The notes below the pieces were generated by a model. That model saw only the letters and a program-made list of their open reading frames with translations. It made no database searches and was not told where the DNA came from. A stretch of DNA of 24,963 nt from positions 1-24,963 of the forward strand of contig JAAYJP010000251.1 in assembly GCA_012522875.1 (NCBI GenBank). The letters run 5' to 3'. The position numbers and the translations under genes were made by a program. Source of the stretch: Clostridiales bacterium (GTDB lineage Bacteria > Bacillota > Clostridia > Christensenellales > Aristaeellaceae). Below are positions 7,897-13,870 of this stretch, piece by piece (within the stretch, counting starts at the first letter, position 1; each line of letters begins with the position of its first letter).

Positions 7897-8593
7897 AGTG
7901 CACGATATCAATGTCTTCTACGGCGCTATCCACGCGCTGCATGATATATCCTTTGAAGTCCGGCAGGGGGAGATCGTCTCGCTTATTGGCGCCAACGGCG
8001 CTGGTAAATCCACTACGCTAAACGCCATCTCAAACCTCCTGCCTGTCTCCAGTGGCGAAATTATGTTTATAGGCCAGGCCATCCGCAAATTGCCGGCCTG
8101 CAAACTGGTGGAACGCGGCATCGCCCAAGTGCCTGAAGGACGCCGCGTCTTCTCCCGGATGACGGTCCTTGAAAACCTGGAAATGGGCGCCTATATCAGA
8201 AAAGAAACCGGCGATATCAACCGGGATCTGGATCTGGTATATGGGCATTTCCCCATCCTGAAGGAAAGGCGAAAGCAAATCGCCGGCACCTTGTCCGGCG
8301 GTGAACAGCAAATGTTGGCCATGGGCAGGGCACTGATGAGCCGGCCCAAGCTTTTGATGATGGATGAGCCTTCCATGGGCTTAGCCCCTATTCTGGTTCA
8401 GGAAATTTTCGATATTATTCAGCAGATCAGCCAGGAGGGGATCACCATCCTGCTGGTTGAACAAAACGCCCACATGGCACTAACCATCTCGCACAGGGCC
8501 TATGTGCTGGAAACCGGGCATGTGGTCAAGTCCGGTCTGAGCCGGGAACTTCTTGTGGACCCGGATGTGCAGAAAGCCTACCTGGGAACCTGA
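7889..8593 (+). CDS. livF: Branched-chain amino acid ABC transporter ATP-binding protein LivF
   Basis: The second ATPase of the importer, pairing with the LivG domain of the preceding fusion to power uptake. The 234-residue length is normal. Walker A GANGAGKST is at residues 34-42, the signature LSGGEQQMLAMGRAL begins at 135, Walker B LLMMDEPSMGLAP starts near 155, and LLVEQNAHMAL has Q where many ATPases have H, as is usual for LivF. The ATG at 7889 is chosen because GGGAGGG lies about eight bases upstream; the frame is open further upstream only as a shadow of livMG. It ends the operon just before a terminator. Confidence 0.95.
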   Translation: MLKVHDINVFYGAIHALHDISFEVRQGEIVSLIGANGAGKSTTLNAISNLLPVSSGEIMFIGQAIRKLPACKLVERGIAQVPEGRRVFSRMTVLENLEMGAYIRKETGDINRDLDLVYGHFPILKERRKQIAGTLSGGEQQMLAMGRALMSRPKLLMMDEPSMGLAPILVQEIFDIIQQISQEGITILLVEQNAHMALTISHRAYVLETGHVVKSGLSRELLVDPDVQKAYLGT

Positions 8594-8612
8594 TCAGTTT
8601 TATTCAAATGTT

Positions 8613-8640
8613 GGGAAGGATCAATAGCCCTTCCCTTTTT
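8613..8640 (+). terminator. Terminator of the liv operon
   Basis: GGGAAGG pairs with CCTTCCC around a nine-base loop and is followed by five T. The T-run reaches the stop codon of the convergent metK gene, so the two transcription units abut with almost no spacer. On the opposite strand no T-run follows the stem. Confidence 0.82.
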
Positions 8641-9817
8641 AGTGCGCCGCTTTCTTCAGAACTTCCACTTTATCAGTCTTTTCCCAGGGCAAATCCAAAT
8701 CGTCACGGCCGAAGTGCCCGTAGCTGGCGGTCTGCCGGTAAATTGGGCGCAGGAGGTCCAGCGAACGGATGATCCCGTCAGGCCGAAAATCGAAATTGTC
8801 CCGAACAGCCCGTGCAATCACAGCATCATCGGATTTGCCGGTACCGAAAGTGTCAATATTAAAACTGACCGGCTCTGCCATACCGATGGCATAGGCCAGG
8901 GCGATCTGGCATTTGTCCGCCAGCCCGGCGGCAACAACATTTTTTGCCGCGTATCGGGCCATGTAAGCAGCGGAACGATCCACCTTGGTTGGATCCTTAC
9001 CGGAGAAGGCGCCGCCGCCATGCGGTGCGTAACCGCCATAGGTGTCGACGATTATTTTTCGCCCTGTCAGCCCCGAATCCCCTGCAGGGCCGCCAATAAC
9101 GAAGCGGCCGGTGGGATTGATGAAGAATCGGGTATCCCTATAAAGCAGATCTTTCGGAACACAGTATGGAATCACCTGGCTCAGCATGGCCTCCTCAATC
9201 TCGCCCTGGGCCACCTTCTCATCATGTTGGGTGGACAGGACAACCGTTTCCACGCGCAATGGCCGTCCGTTTTCATAAGCGATGGTTACCTGGGCTTTGC
9301 CGTCCGGACGCAAGAAGGGCAGGAAGCCGGATTTCCTCACCTCACTCATGCGGCGGGTGAGGCGGTGGGAAAGGGCCAGCGCCATGGGCATTAGCTCTGG
9401 AGTTTCATCGCTGGCAAAGCCAAACATCATCCCCTGATCCCCGGCTCCGGTTATTCGGCAGTCACTCATGATGCCCCGCCCCTCCAGCGCGCAGGAAACA
9501 CCCTGGCTGATGTCACCCGACTGCTCATGAACGGCAGTCAGCACCGCGCACGAATTGCCATCAAAGCCCATCTCGGAGCTGTTATAGCCAATATCAAGGG
9601 CTACCTCTCGCGCCACGTCCGCAAGCGGAACATATGTTTTGGTAGTAATCTCTCCCATAATGAGGAGCAATCCGGTTGTTGCACATGTTTCACAAGCTAC
9701 CCGGGCATTTGAATCCTCCGCGATGATGGCATCAAGCACCGCGTCTGAAATCTGGTCGCACATCTTGTCCGGATGCCCTTCCGTTACCGATTCTGAGGTC
9801 ATAAGCCGCATTGTCAT
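8639..9817 (-). CDS. metK: S-adenosylmethionine synthetase
   Basis: This cytoplasmic enzyme makes S-adenosylmethionine from methionine and ATP. The 392-residue protein begins MTMRLMTSESVTEGHPDK, with the ATP-binding histidine and metal-binding aspartate at residues 15 and 17. Both family signatures are present: GAGDQGMMFG and GGGAFSGKDPTKVDRSA. The ATG at 9817 follows GGGAGGAAAC closely (four to five bases), while a second ATG at 9811 has about ten bases; either could be used, and the difference is two residues. An open frame continues to 9907 but would run into the riboswitch. A SAM-I riboswitch precedes the gene, so its product very likely represses it. Identification is secure. Confidence 0.98.
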   Translation of the reverse strand: MTMRLMTSESVTEGHPDKMCDQISDAVLDAIIAEDSNARVACETCATTGLLLIMGEITTKTYVPLADVAREVALDIGYNSSEMGFDGNSCAVLTAVHEQSGDISQGVSCALEGRGIMSDCRITGAGDQGMMFGFASDETPELMPMALALSHRLTRRMSEVRKSGFLPFLRPDGKAQVTIAYENGRPLRVETVVLSTQHDEKVAQGEIEEAMLSQVIPYCVPKDLLYRDTRFFINPTGRFVIGGPAGDSGLTGRKIIVDTYGGYAPHGGGAFSGKDPTKVDRSAAYMARYAAKNVVAAGLADKCQIALAYAIGMAEPVSFNIDTFGTGKSDDAVIARAVRDNFDFRPDGIIRSLDLLRPIYRQTASYGHFGRDDLDLPWEKTDKVEVLKKAAH

Positions 9818-9832
9818 GTTTCCTCCCATAAT

Positions 9833-9860
9833 AAGCGCTTGCCTTATCAGACAAGCGCTT
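9833..9860 (-). other. Hairpin in the metK leader, probable riboswitch expression platform
   Basis: On the minus strand AAGCGCTTG and CAAGCGCTT form a perfect nine-pair stem around the ten-base loop TCTGATAAGG. The stem ends about six bases before GGGAGG, the metK ribosome binding site. No T-run follows, so it does not look like a normal intrinsic terminator. The loop contains GATAAGG, a second copy of the 3' strand of riboswitch helix P1. The palindromic AAGCGCTT could also be a protein operator. Confidence 0.6.
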
Positions 9861-9867
9861 GTGTTCC

Positions 9868-9968
9868 GCCTTATCTGCCGGTGAAACATCACCGCTGGAT
9901 TTAGCACCTTGCTCTCGCAGGCTGCCGGGCTTCACAGGGCCAGTCCCTCTGCCACTCTTGATAAGGAT
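9868..9968 (-). ncRNA. SAM-I (S-box) riboswitch upstream of metK
   Basis: Read on the minus strand, the conserved S-box core is present in order: P1 5' strand CCTTATC (plus 9960-9966), AGAGTGGCAGAGGGACTGGCCC-type kink-turn helix, GAAGCCCGGCAGCC, AAGGTGCTAAATCCAGC, the P4 hairpin GGTGATGTTTCACC, and the P1 3' strand GATAAGG (plus 9869-9875). P1 pairs perfectly over seven bases. It binds S-adenosylmethionine and normally turns the downstream gene off, here metK. The transcript should begin near 9976, a few bases before P1. Identification rests on many matched consensus positions and correct gene context. Confidence 0.95.
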
Positions 9969-9982
9969 ATTCACTTGCGGCT

Positions 9983-10011
9983 AATATAGCGCGCTTTTTC
10001 ACCCGAGTCAA
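9983..10011 (-). promoter_or_regulatory. Promoter for metK and its riboswitch
   Basis: On the minus strand TTGACT (plus 10006-10011) and TATATT (plus 9983-9988) are separated by exactly 17 bases. The start would fall just upstream of riboswitch helix P1, as expected. Its -35 lies 12 bases from the -35 of the divergent udk promoter. Confidence 0.8.
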
Positions 10012-10023
10012 GCCAAATGAACC

Positions 10024-10052
10024 TTGACAGTGCCTTCCGCTTGGGTTAGTCT
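10024..10052 (+). promoter_or_regulatory. Promoter for udk
   Basis: TTGACA at 10024-10029 is a perfect -35; TAGTCT at 10047-10052, 17 bases on, is a weak -10. The leader would be about 20 bases with AGGAGGGG at 10068-10075. Confidence 0.55.
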
Positions 10053-10079
10053 TTCTTCAGTTCACGCAGGAGGGGTCGC

Positions 10080-10688
10080 ATGCTGTTTATCGGGATTTGC
10101 GGGGCCAGCGGTTCCGGCAAAACCACCCTGGCGGAGGAACTTGTTCAGGCCGTTGGCGCTTCCAGTGTTGTGATTAAGCAGGATGCTTATTACTTTGACC
10201 ACCGCGAACTGAGCTTTGATCAGCGCGCCAGGCTCAACTTCGATGAGCCTAAAATTTTTGACCATGACCTTTTGCTGCAGGATGTACAAGCGCTATTGAA
10301 CGACAAAGCCACTACCCGCAAGGGTTATGACTTCACGCAACACGCCCGCTGCGACAGCGATGAGATCGTTTACCCGGGCGATGTCCTGATCCTGGAGGGC
10401 ATTCACGCCTTTTATGACCCCAGGCTCAGAGATCTGATGTACTTAAAACTGTTTATCAATGTTGAACCTGACATCTGCCTTCTTCGCCGTATCGTCCGGG
10501 ATATTAAGGAGCGGGAGCGCAGCATTGACAGCATCGCCGAACAATACCTGGCCACTGTAAAACCCATGTATGACAAATATATCAGAAATTATATTCAGTA
10601 TGCCGACGTTATCGTCACCCGTGGGGGCAAAAACGCCAGAATTGTTGACATCCTGGCGGGTTACCTGCGGGACGCGCTGTATGACTGA
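10080..10688 (+). CDS. udk: Uridine kinase family protein
   Basis: A P-loop kinase of the uridine/cytidine kinase and phosphoribulokinase family, expected to phosphorylate uridine or cytidine for pyrimidine salvage in the cytoplasm. The 202-residue length fits Udk. Walker A is GASGSGKTT at residues 8-16. The nucleoside-binding strand QDAYYFDH matches the family DSYY motif, NFDEPKIFD matches NFDHPDAFD, and GYDFTQHAR matches YDYxxHTR. VLILEGIHAFYD is the Walker B-like strand and RRIVRDIKERERSIDSI the lid helix. The ATG follows AGGAGGGG with six bases of spacing. Departures from the canonical motifs (QD for D-S, E for H) leave room for a related substrate. It is divergent from metK and converges on mntP with a ten-base gap. 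Confidence 0.88.
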   Translation: MLFIGICGASGSGKTTLAEELVQAVGASSVVIKQDAYYFDHRELSFDQRARLNFDEPKIFDHDLLLQDVQALLNDKATTRKGYDFTQHARCDSDEIVYPGDVLILEGIHAFYDPRLRDLMYLKLFINVEPDICLLRRIVRDIKERERSIDSIAEQYLATVKPMYDKYIRNYIQYADVIVTRGGKNARIVDILAGYLRDALYD

Positions 10689-10697
10689 TTCGAACTT

Positions 10698-11258
10698 CTA
10701 AATGCTCAGTTGCCCTGCCAGAATCCTTAGTCCCATCAGGGCCAGGGTGATCCCCCCGGCCAGTTGGGCCTTGGATTGGTATTTCGCGCCAAACCTGCAG
10801 CCAACCAGCGTACCCAGATAGGACAGCAAAAAGGTAATGGCCCCGATAAGCAGAATCGCCAGCCAAATATTCATGTCCAAAGCCGCAAAGGCGAAGCCCG
10901 CCGCCATGGCATCAATGCTGGTGGCGAAAGCAAGCACAATGAGTTCAGTGAATATCAAGGGCTTGCAGACCAACGCGCCGCTGCCTTCCTTGACGGCATC
11001 CCGGATGAGCTTGACGCCAATAATGGTAAGCAGCACAAACGCAATAATGCGGCCATATGCGCTGATATGCTGCTGCATGCCGCTGCCAAGTGTCCAGCCG
11101 ATCAACGGCATGGCAGCCTGGAAAAAGCCAAACATAAAAGCAATGAGAATGCTTTCCTTCCAATTACGGCCGCGCATACAGGCGCCTTTGCAGATGGCAA
11201 CCGCCATCGCATCCATGGATAGGCTTCCGGCAATGATAATTATCTCTGCAAGGCTCAT
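10698..11258 (-). CDS. mntP: MntP-like manganese efflux pump
   Basis: A small inner-membrane exporter of the MntP (DUF204) family, which removes excess manganese. The 186-residue protein has about six membrane segments arranged as two similar halves. Each half has the family signature with an aspartate in the membrane: SMDAMAVA (D16) and TSIDAMAAG (D116). The ATG at 11258 follows AGGAGGAA with about six bases of spacing; the frame is open to 11312, but that stretch overlaps the predicted promoter and is rejected. Many family members in Firmicutes have a yybP-ykoY manganese riboswitch; the predicted leader here is only about 20 bases, so none can fit. The B. subtilis relative YtaF is an alternative name. 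Confidence 0.9.
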   Translation of the reverse strand: MSLAEIIIIAGSLSMDAMAVAICKGACMRGRNWKESILIAFMFGFFQAAMPLIGWTLGSGMQQHISAYGRIIAFVLLTIIGVKLIRDAVKEGSGALVCKPLIFTELIVLAFATSIDAMAAGFAFAALDMNIWLAILLIGAITFLLSYLGTLVGCRFGAKYQSKAQLAGGITLALMGLRILAGQLSI

Positions 11259-11283
11259 CAGTTTCCTCCTGATTGACCGGCGC

Positions 11284-11312
11284 ATTTTAACAAAGCCGCA
11301 CAGCCGTGTCAA
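11284..11312 (-). promoter_or_regulatory. Promoter for mntP
   Basis: On the minus strand TTGACA (plus 11307-11312) and TAAAAT (plus 11284-11289) are 17 bases apart, a near-consensus sigma-A promoter. The leader before the mntP ATG would be about 20 bases. Confidence 0.82.
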
Positions 11313-11326
11313 TTTATTACAAATGA

Positions 11327-11355
11327 TTGAACATGCCTATGTTTTGTGCTATGAT
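11327..11355 (+). promoter_or_regulatory. Promoter for the peptidoglycan-binding lipoprotein gene
   Basis: TTGAAC at 11327-11332 and TATGAT at 11350-11355 are 17 bases apart, and TG precedes the -10 by one base, giving an extended -10 as well. The start near 11362 leaves a leader of about 110 bases. It is back to back with the mntP promoter. Confidence 0.8.
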
Positions 11356-11378
11356 TTGCTTGCCCGCAGCGCATATTC

Positions 11379-11450
11379 GTTTACAGACCGGGTGAGTCGA
11401 CGCATGAAATCCAGCACATCGGGCGTTGTATGTTTGTCTCCGTGGTAAAC
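11379..11450 (+). other. Foldable 5' leader before the peptidoglycan-binding lipoprotein gene
   Basis: Three nested complementary segments are visible: GTTTAC (11379-11384) with GTAAAC (11445-11450), AGAC (11385-11388) with GTCT (11436-11439), and CGACGC (11398-11403) with GCGTTG (11423-11428, one G-T pair). A 14-codon open frame, starting ATG AAA TCC at 11404 and ending TAA at 11448, lies inside with a weak GGGTGA site before it. I match it to no known riboswitch class. It could be chance pairing. Confidence 0.3.
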
Positions 11451-11474
11451 CGTCGGATAAGGATGTGGACTGAA

Positions 11475-12890
11475 ATGGAAAAGAGAACCAAGAAACGGCT
11501 GGCCGGGCTGATCATCCTGGCGGCCATTGCCGTCATCCTTGCGGGCTGTACGGCAACCCCGGACGATTCCGGCAGGAACCAGGCAGGTATCGGAGCCACA
11601 GTGGAAGGTCCCTTCCCCATGCGCTCAACCGCGCCTCCGCAGATAGCCACGGCTACTGTGGCGCCTATCGTCACTCCCCCTGGCACGGGGAGTCTGGGCA
11701 CCACCACATTGTCTCCCTGGGGCATTAATACGCCCGACCCCAGCGGCTTTATTACCCCTACCGCTACATGGGGAGGCGGGATCATCAGCCTGACTGTATC
11801 CCCCAGCATCACCCCCCAGCCCACCAGCAGTGTGCTGAAGTTGGGCGCTGAAGGCCCCGCAGTCCGCAGCCTTCAGCAGAGGCTGAAAGACCTGGGCTAT
11901 TACAAGGGCTCGGTTGATGGCGACTTCGGCGCTGGCACGGAATCTGCCCTCAAGCAATTTCAGAGCCGAAACCGGCTGACAGTGGATGGTATTGCAGGCC
12001 CTGCCACATTGAACCGCTTAAACTCCTCCCAGGCGCTTCCGCCAACTCCTTCGCCCAGGCCGACCCCCCGCGTAACACCTACGCCGCGGCCCACAGCAAC
12101 GCCACGGGTGAATCCCAATGTATTCCTGAGGAACGGTTCCACCGGTGCCGATGTAAGGCGCCTGCAGGAGCGGTTGATCGATCTGGGTTACCTCAGCGGT
12201 AACCCCACCGGACGCTTCAATGACGTCACCGAACAGGCTGTATACGCCTTCCAGCGGCGCAATGTTTCCTATGCGGATGGCATCGCTGGCCCAATGACGC
12301 TTGAAAAACTCTATTCCTCCTCCGCACGGGGCACTTCTTCGTCCGTTGGTGTGATTGGTGTGACCCTTGAACGTGGTATGAGGGATTCGGCAGCCGTACG
12401 CAGGCTGCAGCAAAGGCTTAAGGAACTGCGCTTTTACAATGGCGCTGTAGATGGCGACTTCGGCATCAGCACAGAAACCGCCGTTAAGGACTTCCAGGCA
12501 GCAAACGGCCTGACGACTGATGGCAAGGCAGGGGAAACGACGCTCAACCGCCTGTTCAGCAGTGATGCCAACGGCGCTGGCTCAGGAACGCCCCGGCCGC
12601 CATCCGCCGGTACCCCAACTCCTATCCCTTTCTATGTTGATGTCACCCCCAATCCCCAGGGCGGATATGTTACCTTAAGAGAAGGCAACTCCGGCGCACT
12701 GGTACGCAATCTCCAGCAGGCTCTCAAAGATCAGGGCTATTTCAATCTGACAGTTGATGGGCTCTATGGCGTGGGTACCTCGGACTCTGTCCGCGAGTTT
12801 CAGCGGCGCAAGGGCCTTTCTCAGGACGGGGTAGCCGGGCCCGCTACCCAGCGTATCCTCTTTGAAGGCAACTATCCCAGCGGATCATAA
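11475..12890 (+). CDS. Lipoprotein with four peptidoglycan-binding (PGBD1) repeats
   Basis: A predicted membrane-anchored, wall-facing lipoprotein of 471 residues. The N-terminus has KRTKKR, a hydrophobic stretch and the lipobox LAGC, so the mature protein should begin with a lipidated cysteine. A Pro/Thr/Ser-rich stretch of about 100 residues follows, then four repeats of the PG_binding_1 fold starting near residues 120, 216, 296 and 399. Each has a variant of VRRLQQRLKDLGYY, VDGDFG and DGIAGPATLNRL; the second lacks the VDG element. Pro/Thr linkers separate some repeats. No amidase, peptidase or other catalytic domain is visible. The start is uncertain: ATG 11475 gives the cleanest signal peptide, with ATG at 11463 and 11430 also in frame, none with a strong ribosome binding site. 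Probable role: binding cell wall peptidoglycan. Confidence 0.85.
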   Translation: MEKRTKKRLAGLIILAAIAVILAGCTATPDDSGRNQAGIGATVEGPFPMRSTAPPQIATATVAPIVTPPGTGSLGTTTLSPWGINTPDPSGFITPTATWGGGIISLTVSPSITPQPTSSVLKLGAEGPAVRSLQQRLKDLGYYKGSVDGDFGAGTESALKQFQSRNRLTVDGIAGPATLNRLNSSQALPPTPSPRPTPRVTPTPRPTATPRVNPNVFLRNGSTGADVRRLQERLIDLGYLSGNPTGRFNDVTEQAVYAFQRRNVSYADGIAGPMTLEKLYSSSARGTSSSVGVIGVTLERGMRDSAAVRRLQQRLKELRFYNGAVDGDFGISTETAVKDFQAANGLTTDGKAGETTLNRLFSSDANGAGSGTPRPPSAGTPTPIPFYVDVTPNPQGGYVTLREGNSGALVRNLQQALKDQGYFNLTVDGLYGVGTSDSVREFQRRKGLSQDGVAGPATQRILFEGNYPSGS

Positions 12891-12920
12891 GCGCTGACAA
12901 TAGGCATTGGCAAATGAAAT

Positions 12921-12945
12921 TCACCCCTGGCTTCGCCGGGGGTGA
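12921..12945 (-). terminator. Terminator between ftsY and the lipoprotein gene
   Basis: TCACCCC pairs with GGGGTGA, with further pairs inside and a short TTC loop. On the minus strand, 17 bases after the ftsY stop, the stem is followed by ATTTCATTTG, a moderate T-rich tail. It may serve both convergent genes; the plus-strand tail TCGCTTTGG is poor. Confidence 0.6.
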
Positions 12946-12961
12946 TCGCTTTGGAGTGGAT

Positions 12962-13861
12962 TCAGAACAGCGCCTCGGAAAACTCCTTTGGATTGAAAGG
13001 CTGAAGATCGTCTATTCCTTCCCCGACGCCGATGTACCAGACCGGTACGTTCAACTCCCGCCTGATGGCGATTGCGATTCCGCCCTTGGCCGTGCCATCC
13101 AGTTTGGTGAGGATAATCCCGTCAATATCCACCACTTCCTTAAACAGCTTGGCCTGGTTAAGCCCGTTCTGGCCGGTGGTGGCGTCCAGAACCAGCATGC
13201 AGCGCATACTGGCCTGGGGATATTCCCTGTCGATGACGCGCCTTATTTTGCCCAACTCATCCATCAGGTTTTTCTTGTTGTGCAGCCTGCCCGCTGTATC
13301 AACAATCAGGAGGTCGGTATTCCTGGATTTAGCGGACTGGACAGCATCAAACACCACCGCAGCCGGGTCAGCGCCCATCTGCTGCCTAATCAACGGGACT
13401 CCGGCGCGCTCAGCCCACACCTGAAGTTGGTCATCGGCCGCCGCGCGGTAAGTGTCGGCAGCCGCCAGCATCACGCTGCGCCCCACTTCCTTGAAGCGCA
13501 TGGCCAGCTTCCCCACGGTAGTTGTTTTGCCAACCCCATTTACGCCCACCACCAGCATAACCATTGGCCATTTGAGCGAAGGGCGGGGAATGTCCATCTC
13601 CTGGATGATGATTGACTGCAGCATCGCCTTGGCCTGTTCCGGGTCCTTGACCCGCGAATCCCTGACCTGTTGCCTTAGGGCTGCAATAATGTGCTCAGTC
13701 GCTGCCACCCCCACATCACCTAAAAGCAGGATATCCGTCAATTCCTCAAAAAAATCGTCATCTATCTGGCGGATGTTCCTGGCCAGTTCGTCAATTTTCC
13801 CGGTCATATTGCCGCGGGTTTTACTGAGGCCTTCTTTCAGCCGGGCGAAAAATCCTGCCAT
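12962..13861 (-). CDS. ftsY: Signal recognition particle receptor FtsY
   Basis: The SRP receptor GTPase, which docks ribosome-nascent chain complexes carrying Ffh at the membrane for co-translational insertion. The 299-residue protein is the compact form: a short N-terminal helical domain (N) and the GTPase (G) domain, without the long acidic A region of E. coli FtsY. G1 is GVNGVGKTTT from residue 106, DTYRAAADDQL is the insertion-box region, DTAGR is G3 and TKLDGTAKGG is G4 with the closing motif. The ATG at 13861 has AAGGAG five bases upstream; a GTG at 13867 would overlap that site and is rejected. It begins nine bases after the smc stop and ends the operon at a hairpin. Confidence 0.96.
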   Translation of the reverse strand: MAGFFARLKEGLSKTRGNMTGKIDELARNIRQIDDDFFEELTDILLLGDVGVAATEHIIAALRQQVRDSRVKDPEQAKAMLQSIIIQEMDIPRPSLKWPMVMLVVGVNGVGKTTTVGKLAMRFKEVGRSVMLAAADTYRAAADDQLQVWAERAGVPLIRQQMGADPAAVVFDAVQSAKSRNTDLLIVDTAGRLHNKKNLMDELGKIRRVIDREYPQASMRCMLVLDATTGQNGLNQAKLFKEVVDIDGIILTKLDGTAKGGIAIAIRRELNVPVWYIGVGEGIDDLQPFNPKEFSEALF

Positions 13862-13870
13862 ATTCACTCC

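Noticed and set aside
8642..9394. A 250-codon plus-strand frame opposite metK
   Set aside because: metK is unmistakable on the other strand; this frame begins right after the liv terminator and has no ribosome binding site or motif.
9833..9860. The leader hairpin as a standard intrinsic terminator
   Set aside because: The stem is perfect, but it is followed by ATTATGGGAGG and no T-run, so I record it as an expression platform of unknown type.
11430..11474. Upstream ATG at 11430 as the start of the lipoprotein
   Set aside because: It adds residues before the basic n-region, giving a poorer signal peptide, and has no ribosome binding site; it also overlaps the foldable leader. Not excluded with certainty.
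11832..12873. Direct DNA repeats suggesting a repeat array or CRISPR
   Set aside because: The repeats are in the coding sequence for four PGBD1 domains; the similarity is at protein level, with unequal spacing and no conserved short DNA repeat.
12886..12898. Motif TAAGCGCTGA directly after the stop of the lipoprotein gene, also after the ricT stop near 21865
   Set aside because: Two copies may be chance; AGCGCT is a common hexamer in this sequence and neither copy is in a hairpin.
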